A program made the translations under genes and the position numbers. A stretch of 64,000 nt of DNA, from contig NC_090290.1 of NCBI RefSeq assembly GCF_037392515.1, positions 37,640,753-37,704,752 on the forward strand, read 5' to 3'. Shown here piece by piece: positions 1 to 12,697 of the stretch. Position 1 is the first letter of the stretch. Every line of letters starts with the position of its first letter. Source of the DNA: Haliotis asinina. Lineage: Eukaryota > Mollusca > Gastropoda > Lepetellida > Haliotidae. A model generated the notes under the pieces. That model saw nothing but the letters and a program-made list of their open reading frames with translations, did not search any database and was not told the DNA's origin.

Positions 1-87
1 TTTATCTGCATTTTGCCCGTTTCTGTTATTTTTTTTAGTTAAAAATCTGAAGGAAACAACTCTGTTTATCCCTGTCCCTCCATGGTA

Positions 88-1072
88 TATCATAAGGGGA
101 GTAACTTTATCGTGTAATAGTATATGGAGAGTGGCTTTATGGTATAGTATACGGAGAGTGACACCAATATAAATCATAAGGACAGTGGCTTTATGGTATT
201 GTGTAAGGATAGTGGCTTTATTGTATCTTATAAGGAGAGTGACCTTCGGATGATCATGAGAATGACTTTATGTTATGTCGTAAGGGAAGTTGCGTTATGG
301 CATATTATAAGGAGAATGGTTTTGTGGTATAAACGCAGGCAGAGTTTATGATAGAGTATAACGAGCGTGACTTTCTGGTATTGTCAAAGAAGAATGACTT
401 TATGGTATATCGTAAGGAGAGAGACGTTATTGTATAACAGTATATGGAGAGTGACTTTATAGTATAGTATACGGAGAGTGATTCCTATGTATATAGTATA
501 AGGAGAGTGGCGTCATGGTATAGTGTGAGAATAGTGGTTTTATTGTATGTTATAAGAAGGATGACTTTATAGCATGTTGTAAGGAAAGTGGCTTTAGAGC
601 ATGTTATAAGGAGAATGGATTTGTGGTATATCCTAAGCACAGTTTAAGGTATAGAATTAAGATCGTGACTTTATGGTATTGTATAAGAAGAATGACTTTA
701 TGGTATATCGTAAGGAGACTTTGTGGAATAGTATAACAAGAATTACCTCATATATAGCGTTAGGAGTTACTTCACAGTATATCACTAGGAGATTGATTTT
801 GTGGTATGGTATAAGTAGAGAAACTTCATGGTATAGTATAAGGAGAGTTACATCATGGTATAGTATAAAGAATACTACTACAAGGTATATCACAAGGAGA
901 ATGACACTATTGTATAGTGTAAGGAGAGTTACTATATCGTATAGTATAAAGAGGGTTTGCTTCGTGGAATGTTACAAGGATAGTGAATTTATGGTATTTT
1001 AAGGAGGGTAACTCCATGGTATATCGTAAGGAGAGTGATTCTATAGTATAGTATAAGGAGAGTGATATTAAA
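88..1072. repeat. Degenerate 27-30 bp minisatellite
   Basis: About 35 diverged copies of a unit resembling 'GGAGAGTGACTTTATGGTAT' followed by AGTATAA. Copies differ by substitutions and small indels, so the array is old. Open frames at 657-893 (-) and 673-1002 (+) are by-products of the period and not genes. Confidence 0.85.
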
Positions 1073-2408
1073 ATGGAAAATCAAATCAGACCGCAAGTGA
1101 TTCCGTACCATCACCCCAGACCATTACCAGGCGTCCAATCAAAGACGAAACATTAGATGTTAAAGCCATTGACTGTCGCTAACCTTGTCTTGAAACAAAC
1201 AATGCCTTAGCTTGATCAACACGATGCTTATGGGTCAATAATCAGTTCAATGAAACTAATGAATAATGTCTGGCGGGAGGTTCATGTTGACAGGATTGTG
1301 TTGATAACATGTAATATTATACTCGCTTGATAATTAGTAGTGTCTGAAGGGCTTGATTGTAGCTATCAGCGGGATCCAGATGGACAGACCTCGAGGTCTG
1401 GAAGTCGTATTAATTGTAGCTATTAAGAATTGGCGTCTTGTTTACCGGCGCAAGGAAACAAACAAACATATCATTTTTGCGAAAACGTGTGGGTGGCGGG
1501 GGCTGACCCATTTCGTCGGCACCTAGCTTCATTACTGATTTTCAGACATCTAATCCCCCTTTCAAAAAGTACTAAGGTGATTGTAAGTCACTTAGATAAC
1601 CTTAGTGTTAACCTTAGTAAAGGCTGCTTCCTTATAAGAGCCGCTGGAAACTATTTCGCACACTGAATTCAATTACATGATAATTATTCGAGTAAAACGT
1701 GACGATTACATCAGCTGTTTGTTATTTGAACCTATAAAAACGCATTTTCTTACTGAGGTCATCGTCATTATTGCGTCGGATTTTGACTGACCTCGTGCGT
1801 CAGACCTTAGATGTGGGTGCTGTTATACAAAGCAGAGCTAACGTTACGATGTCGTAATTAAGGTATGGACTTACGATCATATTAGTGTTAAGATCGCTTC
1901 GTACAACTGTTGATTTTGGTTTCTTTGGGGTTACTCATGGTGAAATCAAGCCTACACCATCGGTAGTGTGTTGAAGTCACAACTTACGGTATTTGCTCTC
2001 AAGGGTTTCTATAAATGTTAGAGATGAAAAGCAACTCATGTGAGTGCTTTTAACAATATGGTGGAAAAAAACTGAAAATGTCAGTCAATGTTTGTTAATG
2101 ATACGAAACTGTATCGAAATATCGATAAGTAAAGCATTTTCAAATGCCTCACAACTGGCCATTTGTATCATTTTCCCTTGTTTTCCCCCATTTTAAAATA
2201 CGGCAACAGTATAATATTATATTCAGTTTTAGCAAAGTTTGCTTCAAATATTTGACATGAATTGCTTAGTAAAGGAAATTACTAACAGAGTTAAATTCAC
2301 AACTAAAGACCTTTTAGCAGTATCTATACATTACTCTTTGCTCTGTAACCCACACATGCTTAAAGTAACCAAAGCAAGATCGTATTTCTTATGATAACAG
2401 ATACTGTG
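1073..2408. other. Unannotated intergenic DNA
   Basis: No recognisable gene, RNA or mobile element on either strand. The 78-codon frame at 1430-1666 has no recognisable domain or splice context. Confidence 0.5.
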
Positions 2409-2647
2409 CGAATGAGTTTAGTTTTACGCCGCAATCAGCAATATTCCACCTGTATGGCAGTAAATAATCGAGTCTGGACCAAACAATCCAGTGATCAGCA
2501 CAAATGGGAACTGATGACATGTGTCAACCAAATCAGCGAGTCTGACTACCCGATCCCGTTAGTCGCCTCTTACGACAAGCATAGTCGCCTTTTATGGCAA
2601 GCATGGGTTGCTGAAGGCCTATTCTACCCCGGGACCTTCACGGGTCT
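2409..2647 (-). mobile_element. SINE-B copy, near full length
   Basis: On the + strand it starts with the shared tail (GAGTTTAGTTTTACGCCGC, AGCAATATTCCA), passes the AATCGAGTCTGGACCA block, and ends at the 5' motif TACCCCGGGACCTTCACGGG. The tail marks the 3' end, so the element is in - orientation. It carries one copy of the 27-bp 5' unit that is amplified in the copy at 47560-48014. The frame at 2391-2765 is this repeat read through and is not a gene. Confidence 0.85.
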
Positions 2648-2994
2648 GGTTGCTGAATCACAGGTACTGACTTTCACAGTGATAGTTATAGGTATTTCTA
2701 ATTTCGAAAAAATACTTATTTTAATGACAAATCCTATTTTTTCCTTTTTTCAAATTAACGATTGAAACGACAGGGATATTCCAATGTCGTCCAAATTTCA
2801 CGTAGATTTGTCAGTATGACAACAGTGACTTGTCAGATGTGGAAATCTGTTAACTTCAGCCATGAATGCTTAATGAATTCTCCGAAATCTTCTGAGAGAC
2901 AGACAAAGCACATGCAACTTAATGATATAGAAGGTTTAGAGTGATACGGTTGAAACTGAAATTATTGGAATTAACAATCAAACAGTTGGACAAA
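2648..2994. other. Unannotated spacer
   Basis: AT-rich DNA between a SINE-B copy and the minisatellite. Nothing recognised. Confidence 0.4.
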
Positions 2995-3491
2995 TGTAAA
3001 TGTTGCCTTATTGTAAATGTTGCCTTAATGTAAATGTAAATGTTGCCTTAATTTAAATGTTGCCTTAATGTAAATGTTGCCTTAATTTAAATGTAAATAT
3101 TGCCTTATTGTAAATGTTGCCTTAATGTAAATGTAAATGTTGCCTTAATGTAAATGTAAATGTTGCCTTAATGTAAATGTAAATGTTGCCTTAATGTAAA
3201 TGTTGCCTTAATGTAAATGTAAATGTTGCCTTAATGTAAATGTTGCCTTAATGTAAATGTAAATATTGCCTTAATGTAAATGTTGCCTTAATTTAAATGT
3301 AAATATTGCCTTATTGTAAATGTTGCCTTAATGTAAATGTAAATGTTGCCTTAATGTAAATGTTGCCTTAATGTAAATATAAATGTTGCCTTAATGTAAA
3401 TGTTGCCTTAATGTAAATGTTGCCTTAATTTAAATGTAAATGTTGCCTTAATTTAAATGTAAATGTTGCCTTAATGTAAATGTTGCCTTAA
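2995..3491. repeat. 17/23-bp minisatellite (TGTTGCCTTAATGTAAA)
   Basis: About 25 units of TGTTGCCTTAATGTAAA, many with an extra TGTAAA that gives a 23-bp form. The alternation of 17- and 23-bp units gives short higher-order patterns. Variants include TTATTG and TTAATTTAAA. A SINE-A copy sits about 20 bp beyond the array. Confidence 0.95.
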
Positions 3492-3512
3492 TGGGAACTT
3501 CAAGCAGATCAT

Positions 3513-3682
3513 GGGGCGGTGGGGTAGCCTAGTGGTTAAAGCGTTCGCTCGTCACGCCGAAGACCCGGGTTCGGTTCCCCACATGGGCACACTGTGTGAA
3601 GCCCATTTTCTGGTGTCCCCCGCCGTGATTTTGATGGCGTCTTGCTAAAAACGGCGTAAACTCACTCATTCACTCACTCACT
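3513..3682 (+). mobile_element. SINE-A, full length with 12-bp target duplication
   Basis: tRNA-derived SINE. A box TAGCCTAGTGG is followed by GTCACGC (as in a tRNA-Asp anticodon arm) and B box GGGTTCGGTTCCCC. Then comes a tRNA-unrelated body (CTGGTGTCCCCCGCCGTGAT) and the tail ending ACTCACTCACTCA. The 12-base CAAGCAGATCAT lies directly before (3501-3512) and directly after (3683-3694), as expected for LINE-driven target-primed insertion. The body has a small local change around GATTTTGATGGCGTC. Confidence 0.95.
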
Positions 3683-3694
3683 CAAGCAGATCAT

Positions 3695-5130
3695 TCTGAA
3701 ATAGTTGACGTAATATGAGTGTTTATATCCCATGGTAGTAGGGAACTTGATGTAATTACAGACCCGAAATAGGCGTGGTTGGTCAAGCTGTGCCTTAACC
3801 GACGTGATCAGTCACCGGGCAGTCACTAGTGTGCCCTGTCCGGACTCGATATATTACAAGTTGCAGTGTTAAAACTTGGTTATTCCTGGTTGCGGCTTAA
3901 AACATCACCACTCAGTTACTCACGATCTCAGCCATCTTTGGTGGAAGTCCTCAAGAGTAGAGTTTTTGAAGATATCTATCTGTGTCTTTTTTGTGCAAGG
4001 GCGGAAGTGTTTATAAGGTTTAGTTTCGAATTAAAATAAAAATAACGCCATCCGCCTGTGAGTCCTGCTTAAGTTCCGATAAATTGGTTAGTGAACATGA
4101 TTTCAAGAAGGATTTTTCTTGAAAAATGCTGTAAATAGTGTATGGTAAGTAGAGACTGGGCCGCCCAGCAGTAATCAAATTATGTAAAGTGAGAAGCAAA
4201 TCAGAAAAAAAACATTAATCAGCTCTACTTTCTGCATTTTATCTGCTTTCATTCCCATTCGATTGCTCTTTGGGATCGATTGCATACTTATGTCCCATAA
4301 CAGATCTTCACTGGCGTGTAGTGTTGAAGTATGTAAATGCTGATCCTCTGCCCACTCGTCGAACCAAGGGAGCAACCCCTTGCTGCATTAACTACGAATG
4401 AAATCAGTTGGAAACGATATTAACCCTTGACTACATACTGACGTTCGTGCATGGTCCCTGTTTATGTAAACGTGGTCATCAACGACGAAGATAACGTGGA
4501 ATGCTAAGTACTATGACAACTTGGACGTCATCTGTGACCTTAGTCGATCCAATGGAGCATATTTTCCATTCTGTAAATCAAACTTTAAATACAAAATTTT
4601 GTTTGAAGGCCCGCGTATTAACCAAGGCTGCTTGTGGTGAGATGCCACGAGGCAAATCATTCATTAATTGTCTGCTTCGTCAAACCTGTTGGATACAAAT
4701 CCTCGATGTTGGCGATTGTTTGTCATTCCCATCACTAACTGTCAGTGAAACAGTGTTAGCGTGTTTATCAACAACGTGAAGGGGCCAGGGCTTGAGAATG
4801 CGTAGGTGTTTCCATTGTGAACATCCTGTGATAGATGGTTTGTCAGATCACTCTGAAAATCCATGTAACAGTAATTCCAAAGGAAGGATAGCATCCCGCT
4901 GTCTGTTCTTTCTGGGCATTCTGCCTCAGCTGGAAGTAATGCCGTAGCATCTTCCATCGGAGTAAATGGCTAATATAGTCTGACAGTTTCCAATTCTTTT
5001 CATTACTGGATTTAGATTTTTTTAATTTGTTGTCGTTCTATGCCGCGAGGGTCATATCATTTTTGACCTTGTCTTCGCCGTGCTTTTATATTCTCTCAAA
5101 ATGCATTTTCGTTTCATTAAACAAACAAAA
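3695..5130. other. Unannotated intergenic DNA
   Basis: No recognisable gene or element. Short frames at 4175-4375 (-), 4501-4779 (+) and 4742-4957 (-) show no domain, signal or splice-consistent context. Confidence 0.45.
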
Positions 5131-5485
5131 CCCCTATACCATTTTAAGTCCTATCCCATCTTTAACCCTGTAAATCCCATCTTTAAGCCTATCCCACTTT
5201 AACCCTTATACCGGTTCTATCCCACCTTTAACGTTTATACCACCTTTAAACCCTTTGTATCCCATCTTTAACCCTATCCCATTTTAACTCCAATACCATT
5301 TTAACCGCTATCCTACCTTTAACCCCTGTATATCATCTTTAACCCCTGTATATCCCATTTTAACCCTTTCCCACTTAAACCTATACCATTTTAACTGCTA
5401 TCCATCTTTAACCCCTATCCCACTTTAACCCCTCTGCCTCTTTAACTCCTATCCCATCATTATCCCCTATCCCACTTTAACTTCA
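5131..5485. repeat. Degenerate 15-20 bp minisatellite (CCCCTATCCCACTTTAA)
   Basis: About 20 imperfect copies of a unit near CCCTATCCCATCTTTAAC, with length variation between copies. Confidence 0.85.
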
Positions 5486-5507
5486 TAACATCAAATATTC
5501 ATGCAAG

Positions 5508-5684
5508 AGGTCAGGTGTCAGAATCGCGGACTTGGTTGACACATGTCATCGGTTCCCATTTGCGTAAATCAATTCTCATGCTGTTGATCACTGGATTGTC
5601 TGGTCTAGACTCGACTATTTACAGACCGCCGCTATATAGCTGGAATATTGCTGAGTGTGGCGTAAAACTAAACTCACTCACTAA
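5508..5684 (+). mobile_element. SINE-B, 5'-truncated
   Basis: Contains GACTTGGTTGACACATGTC, ATCACTGGATTGTCTGGTC, GACCGCCGCTATATAGCTGG and the tail GCGTAAAACTAAACTCACTC. The 5' part with GTCGTAAGAGGCGACTAAC is missing. Confidence 0.85.
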
Positions 5685-6954
5685 AATAAACGATCATATA
5701 CCATTACTTTGTCAAATAACTCGACGACATTTAACAAAATATAGAGGGCAGTGCAGAAAACAAAGGGAGCGTCATGACTCAGTACATTGACGTTTCAAAC
5801 ACCTTGTATCACCTGCGTCTCTGAAGTGATGGTTTCACACCTTACCTTCTATCATTTACCAGCTGTTCCGGAAACAATCTCCGTCGGTATAGTCCACACA
5901 TTTAAAGTCCATAAAAGGGACAAGACTCTTTCCACATCCTCAAGAATATTTAGCCAAGTCGACTGTAACATATAAGCATGACTGTACTTCATGAGCATGT
6001 CTTTTCAAAACAGTGATGACACAAGGTACCCAGAGAGGGACATGTCACAAACACTTGAAAAGGCTAGTCAATTGTTCGCTTAATAATTCAAAGGTTCCTA
6101 CAGTTTTTGTTGTAATGCGTCAGATCTGGAAATGTCCACCACCTGTCCGCCATAAAGCTTGTTGAAGTCATTCCTAGGGTCAGACAGCCGTGTAGAGTGT
6201 TTGAGATCTCTCAATCTCAATCTCAATCTCAATCGCTATTGGAGTTATTTAGCTGTAAATGGGAAACGTGTGATTCTGCCTTCCGTTCCCGTCCTGTTTG
6301 GTTCAGTGAAGCCTGAGTTAAAATGCTCGGTGGGGTTACCTTGTTTCACCTTTGCTGAACAGAAACGTTAACTCTAATTCATATTCGCTAAGAAACTGAT
6401 CTTAAAGGAGGGTTACACGACTTTATCCCGAGGTTTTACTTAGTCTTTATCAGCATTTCGCATGTTGTTTTCTCACTCAACTCCACATAACATTTGTTTT
6501 CATTCATGATACTTCTGAAGCTCTAAAAAGGGCAGCATTTTCATATTTTGTGTTTCTCATCGCTCGACTGACCCCTCAAACTTAATTGCCGACCCCCAAA
6601 ACTGTTTTCCTTCCAACATCGCCGACTCGAAATTAGGATGTACCGTCTTGTCATATCTGTTTATCTCTTAATCAGTTGCTCCCACAAGACCCAAAGAAGG
6701 CGAGATATTAAAATTACAATTACAAGAAATTAGAAACAAGAACACACACAGATATTTACAATGTACTAACAAACAGACGTGTAGCTATATGCATGCTCCA
6801 AACGTTTACTAACAAATGCCCCATGGATTAAATGGGGAAGTGTTTCGTGGAGTTTGTCTTTTGCCTTTTGTCGCTGCCAATTTGCGTCTATCAGTGTCTG
6901 CCCACCTGGTATCACCACTTTTTGATGGTGATTCATACACGCATACTCATCATA
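5685..6954. other. Unannotated intergenic DNA
   Basis: Nothing recognised. A short (CTCAAT)n run lies near 6210-6235. Confidence 0.4.
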
Positions 6955-7143
6955 ACGTCTTTGTCGTCGTTCGTCATCATCGTGCAACATCGTCCTGCCT
7001 CATCGTCCTGCATCATTGTCTTCCATCATTGTCGGTCATCATCGTTGTGCGTCATAGCCGTGCATCATCGCCCTGAATCATCGTCGCCCTCATCGTCGTG
7101 CGTCATCGTCGTGCATCACCGTCGGGTGTCATTGTCGTGCAGA
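6955..7143. repeat. Degenerate ATCGTCGTGC minisatellite
   Basis: Repeats of a 12-15 bp unit around GTCATCGTCGTGCATC. The His/Val/Ser-rich frames at 6816-7146 come from the repeat. Confidence 0.8.
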
Positions 7144-7399
7144 TAAAACGTGTTCAAATAGAAGCGACAAATACATAAGCTTTATATATCAAAATCACAA
7201 TAATGACTATATCACGAACACGTGTTTATGTGTCACTAGCACAAAGTGACACCAGGAGGTGGCGAAAAGGTGGATTTTCCACCCAGTGGTGGCACCGGTC
7301 ATAAACACATGCAAAGGCCAGTCATTTATTTATCTGAAAATATTCGAGAACGCATGGCACAAGTCAGAATCGGGAACTGCGTCAAAGTCGTGAGTATGC

Positions 7400-7537
7400 G
7401 TGAGTGAGTTTGGTTTTACGCCGCTTTAGCAATATTCCAGGTACATCATGGCTTCATTGTAACCATGAGGGGAACAGACCTCAGGACATCGGAGTGACGA
7501 GCGAACGCTTTAACCACTAGGCTACTCCACTGCTCCC
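7400..7537 (-). mobile_element. SINE-A, internally deleted
   Basis: The + strand shows tail TGAGTGAGTTTGGTTTTACG, AGCAATATTCCAG, then CGGAGTGACGAGCGAACGCT and TAACCACTAGGCTAC (A box complement). Most of the B-box region is deleted or diverged. Confidence 0.8.
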
Positions 7538-8040
7538 TTAAAATTTGTATCTTCACTCATGTCTTAAAACTTATTCGTTTGGAAAGGAGCAAAGGAGATA
7601 GCCATATGATCAACGTCAGGACAAACAGAGATGAATTAACTAACTACGCGAATGTTATAAAAGACACGCACCGAGAGTTGACATTACTGTACGTCCTTGT
7701 CATATGGGGTCATTCTCGGCGTTGATAGACACATCTGTCAATCTATATTCACCACGTGTCAAATCGTGAACGAGTTGAAGGACTTCTGGTGTCTGTACTT
7801 GCTGACAATAATGACTTTGACAAATATTAGGAATCCCTACAAACAGATATCAGTATAGAGAAATTAATCCGCACGGCTCACAAACACAAAACCTGGCCTG
7901 TCCGGCACATAAGATCATCACATAACGCTACCAGATGATGATATTTCTGTACAAACATTTGCACAGAGCTGAGGTTTATTTCTGGAATTTGGGCCTTGTC
8001 GTTTATATTAGTTACAAATGCCATAAGGCAGGGTTCGCGT
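7538..8040. other. Unannotated DNA
   Basis: No gene or element recognised. Confidence 0.4.
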
Positions 8041-8099
8041 GTAACGGGTAATTTTCATGTATATATATAGCATGTGGTTTCTGTTTAACCTGCAGTTTT

Positions 8100-8169
<70 letters not shown>

Positions 8170-8460
8170 AACAAACACACACACACACAAACCACACACA
8201 CACACATACATACATATAATCTAGTTTACATAATGTACTAGTTTACGTTTATATAACATGTCGCTTACATATACCGCCTAATTTACGTATATTTAATATG
8301 TAGTTTCCACGTAACGTCAAATGTAAGTATATATATCATGCAGTTTACATAATACGTGTAATTTACATATATGTAACATGCAGTTTTCATATGTATATAT
8401 GTTTCGTGCAGTGTATGTAATGTACAGATGTTTAACAGTTGGTCTACCCGTAGCATAAAT
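8041..8460. repeat. AT-rich degenerate repeat with (CA)n tract
   Basis: Diverged copies of a motif like TTTACATATATGTAACATGCAG, seen as ATATCATGCAGTTTACATAAT and variants, spaced 30-60 bp. The (CA)n tract at 8103-8206, interrupted by CAAACAAACAAA, is embedded. The poly(Val-Cys) frames here are artefacts. Confidence 0.7.
8103..8206. repeat. (CA)n microsatellite
   Basis: About 50 dinucleotide units with a short (CAAA)3 interruption near 8163-8176. Confidence 0.98.
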
Positions 8461-8496
8461 ATAATGCATATTGCACGTTATTTTACATATATATAA

Positions 8497-8501
<5 letters not shown>

Positions 8502-8557
<56 letters not shown>
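8502..8557. repeat. (CA)n microsatellite
   Basis: 28 uninterrupted CA dinucleotides, next to the same AT-rich repeat that flanks the tract at 8103. Confidence 0.98.
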
Positions 8558-8559
<2 letters not shown>

Positions 8560-9470
8560 TAAGCTTATCTATTAGCCTCGTATACAGAAAGTTATTTTCA
8601 TACTAGTATACGTTTTACAACTGTATGGTATACTGTTGAATACAAATACGATGTATGTTTTAGATACACAGTGAGTGAACAGGTATATAGTGAGAAGAAT
8701 ATATTTCGCCTCACATTTCAATTCTCTTAAGTATATTTCTTAAAGGCTGCTATTTATGCCTTTATGAAACAAACAGTACGATTCATTCAAAATCAAAGGG
8801 GATATTTCTGCAGTATCTGTATGTATTTCCCCATTTACCTAGTTTTCTATTCCAAATACCTTAAAATTATGTATTTCAAGTACGTTAAAATAGTGAAAAT
8901 ATTATTCTCCTATTCTTTTATAATAGCCATTGTACATGAGAAGTAAAGTACACTTAACAGCAACAAAAAACAGCAACTCTGGCTTTTCGTCAACTTTTTA
9001 GACAGATGACATACACGTGATCGCTTACTTTTATGAGGTTTCATTTTTTTCGAAAATTGCGTTTCTTTTGCTGTTTAGTATACTTTACGAAGGCAGTTTT
9101 TACGTTTTACCAAAACTCATACTTTCACGGAAATCGGTAGAAATCTTGTTCTAGTTATTCTTGCTTGGCATTTGTACCTACACGCTGACTCGAAGTGGCT
9201 CTTTGACAATGAATGATCGTTTGTTCATGGCGCTCTTAGTGAGCTATGTGACTCTGTTACAAGACATTGACCAAATTGATTAACTGACACTTCAAGTGTT
9301 TGTTAACCAAATCTGTACAGATAATTATACGTTCTGGGTGTCGCCAAGATATCACTTCCAGATTCAACCAAATGAGTTGCCTGACGACACCTACATAAGG
9401 TGGATGCCTGTATACCCATCATACTCAGCAAAAAGGCGTCAATATGTGGTGGTTCTTCTTGTGATGGAGG
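8558..9470. other. Unannotated DNA
   Basis: AT-rich. The 79-codon frame at 9296-9535 is not recognised and runs into the duplicated block that starts near 9471. Confidence 0.4.
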
Positions 9471-9955
9471 TGCTCGCCTTTGTGCCGCTAATTCTAAGAG
9501 TAAATGTGAAATGTAAATCATTTCCATATTTGTAAGTCATATCTGCTAAAAGCACAGCCTATTGTATCATTCCAAATATATCTTGAACTTGTGCTTAGAA
9601 ACACTGTCAAATAGTGGTAACACAAAGGTTGAGTCCTAAGAAGATGTTTCGTCTTGAGACCGGGATGTTCGCTCTTTTGCCACCAATTCTAAGAATATAA
9701 TAAGTACATACAACATTTCACATCTGTAATATCTTCTAAAAGCAGAGGCTATTGTATGATTTCAACTCCACAGCTAGCTTTTGTTAAGAATCATTCTCAA
9801 ATAGTGGTACTGCCGCTCGCGAAAGGGAGATCACATCCTGAGCCTTTATGTAGAAGAAATCTATAGAAATCTTTGCTCCAAATCAAACTAATATTCCGAC
9901 TGTATCACAGGCGTGTGTTTATGAATCATTCTCTATTAAGGATGACTTGTGTTCG
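9471..9955. repeat. Diverged tandem repeat of about 200 bp
   Basis: Two clear copies (about 9471-9623 and 9671-9812) share GCTCxxTTTGxCxCxAATTCTAAGA, TCTxCTAAAAGCA, GCCTATTGTAT or GGCTATTGTATGAT, and TCAAATAGTGGTA. A weaker third copy (about 9850-9955) shares TATGAATCATTCTC. Function unknown. Confidence 0.6.
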
Positions 9956-12361
9956 CGAAGACGTGAGTGGAGTGGGTATAAACACTTACAACAGACATGG
10001 ACAATATGTCTGATCATTAGATCGGAAGCGTTTCGGGTTACAAAGAATTCTGACGTCATATTGTTAGAGTTACTGAGGGTTATCAAAAAATAGATATGGA
10101 AGAAAAACGTCTTTATTCACGTGAAACGACATTTCAATGCAGATTCATATATATGAGACATGAGATATAGATATATGCAGATAAATAGATATATATCGAT
10201 ATATATATGTGTGTGTGTGTGCGTGTGTACTATACATTACAAATCAGATAATGAACAGTCATCCCCTAGTGCCTACCTAGACCATTAGTTATTCTCCTCG
10301 TTAAGAACTGCCCAGACCACTGCTGACAACCACCTCGACGAATCTACTAAGTCTGTACACATCAAGACGTTTTGTCCTTATCTGATTAAGCAACTTCTAG
10401 ACATGCCACTGAAAAAAGTCTGTTATTCTACTTGCTGCGTGTTTTAGTCCTAAAACGTCTTTGAGTGGCATTTACAAGTTGTTATAATGAACCACAGGGA
10501 AAGTTCCATGGATCTTCAACTTTGTTATTTAATGACAGCGTCGTTTCGGGTAGATGTTAACATCGTTATCACGATACATGCTTGACGGCTGTGTAAGGTT
10601 CGGGGCCGGAACGTCACTTACACATTATGATAGAGACGTATTCATTGAACGTTTGTATATAGGAAACTAGTACCCTTTAAATTCTTCATGCACTGAAAGG
10701 CAAGGGAAACTTCGCTGGAGATTGTGTAGACGTACTGTGGTTTGTTATCGTTCATCTCCCGTTAACCTAGCCATCTATGTTCAGAAAACAAGTGAACGAC
10801 TGCCAGTCAAGCCCGCAATTTATGACTGAGCAGACATGATACTCATGCATCGCGATTTCAATCGCCAGCAAAACATTATTGGGTTATACGACCACGATTC
10901 AGGTTTTCCTCAAACTTTACTTTGGGTGATTATATTTAAAAGGTTCAAATACACCAAATTGATACTTAAATGTCATTTCCAATATGACAACGTTTCTTAA
11001 ACCTTCCAGTATAATTTATACTGTAACTGTGCGATTTTTATATCAAACTACTTTGATAATTTCGCAGACTTTGAAGATGCTAATAAATACAGATTCAAAT
11101 TTAATTTCAGTTTTTAACATGTGAGTATGCTATGAACTGATACTGCATGAGCACTTGTATTTTCACAAAGTGCATACTCCACGACTAACTTACATTAAGC
11201 CACACACCAAATACCGGAATATCCAATCTGTGACGGTCCGATCCGACTACACGGCTTAACTCAACTCGATGGGTTTTGAAACCTGTGTGTGTAACCGCCA
11301 AACACTGCTTAAAGTACATTCATCAGCCTGGTGTCCGATTTTCGTCTCTCAGTACTTAAATATGACAGCTGAGGCCTATCTATGGCTGTCGTCTGCCACG
11401 TCAGCCGCTATCGCAACCATCCTTTAAGAGCCTCTTCCTCAGAGACTTCCTCCAATATGAGATTCCTGTAATGTGCTTCATTCATTGCCCACATCCAACG
11501 AGACATCGCTTGAGCAAGCAATAAGCTGTTAAACCATCAGTGAAGTGTGATATAGCCTAGATAGATAAGCATTGGATCGGAAGATAATCTTGTCTGGATG
11601 TTGACGCTCAATGGCGAGGAGGTATGATATGATATTGATGCCATGTTACCTGCAGCAGACATTGCTATAAATAGGTATCGGGTTACCAAGGAATTTTCTA
11701 CGGGAAATTCAAAATGACTTCGTGTTAATCACTCAGCTACCAATTCTGCAGAAATTCTGCCGTGTTATCGATTAAATATTTCTGATAATAACTTTCGACG
11801 TCTTTTCTGTTGTTTGACCTTGATTGTATTTATCAAAGCTAGGTATCTTTCTCTGTAGCTGACCTTCTTCGAACTATATTCTAAAGTATACCGTGTGATG
11901 TGTGAAAATTTGTATCGACATTGTAAACAATACCTGGTCGTGCCTGTGAAAGATAATTTAAAGAACGAATTTTCATTTTGCAGTATATTTCGAGTGATTG
12001 TAATTAAAAGAAAAAGTGAAATGAGCCCTCTTATGCGATGCATTCAAAAACATTTGAGAAATACTACCTATATTAAATACTAATTTCATATCAGTGGAGA
12101 GACGAAATGACGTAGATTGTAGACGTTCAGTTTTAAATCTCTCTCCAGAGAATAGCCAGTCTCGATTTTCCGACATAGATTCACTTACACGTAAAGGCAT
12201 ATTAGGGGTGATAGTTCCATAAAAATATAACCAAAAATCAACGTTGACACCAAGTTTTCAAAAAGAATGGTATGTTGATGACATTAAATCGGGGTCAATT
12301 CGGGATTAGAACTCATCAGGCATGTCCAGCGTCTTGATGACATATTGTAGCTAATATTCCT
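9956..12361. other. Unannotated DNA with one AT/TG-rich tract
   Basis: No gene recognised over 2.4 kb. A low-complexity (AT)n-(GT)n tract lies at about 10146-10228. Frames at 11765-12200 lack any recognisable domain. Confidence 0.4.
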
Positions 12362-12470
12362 GGGCCTAGATTTTCGAAGCATTCTTAGCGCTAAGATAGT
12401 CGTAAGTGCCATACATGAGCATTAAAATACGACTAACTTAGCGCTAAGAGAGCATCGAAACTCTAGGCCC
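12362..12470. mobile_element. Palindromic hairpin MITE (copy 1 of 4)
   Basis: 109 bp, almost entirely an inverted repeat. It opens GGGCCTAGATTTTCGAAG, CTTAGCGCTAAGATAGTCGT and closes with the reverse complement ending TCTAGGCCC. The same unit recurs at 45067, 45613 and 46100. No coding capacity. Confidence 0.8.
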
Positions 12471-12624
12471 TGGATCTTACAACTCAGACTGAAAAATACA
12501 TATTGAATATGACTTGACGATACGGCCATGATTATCACATTTATAGTATTTCACAAGTTGTGATAAACGTTTAGCAATATCAGGACGAGTTACATCAAAA
12601 ATAGCTCCAACACATCGCCCCAGG

Positions 12625-12697
12625 CTGTGAAATCGAATCTTCGTCTTCAGACGTCAAGAAGAAACGCTTGAACCACTGGGCCACCTCGCTACTCCTT
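12625..12697 (-). mobile_element. SINE-A head fragment
   Basis: Reverse complement of a tRNA-like head: AATCGAATCTTCGTCTTCAG (B box side) and GAACCACTGGGCCACC (A box side). Body and tail are not recognisable. Confidence 0.6.

Noticed and set aside
2995..3491. CRISPR-like array
   Set aside because: Simple tandem repeat without spacers.
3513..3590. Functional tRNA-Asp gene
   Set aside because: A and B boxes fit, but the cloverleaf does not close and the sequence continues into a SINE body, tail and target duplication.
6816..7146. His/Ser/Val-rich frames
   Set aside because: Two frames of a CATCGTCGTGC repeat.
8008..8556. Poly(Val-Cys) open frames
   Set aside because: Direct translation of (CA)n microsatellites.
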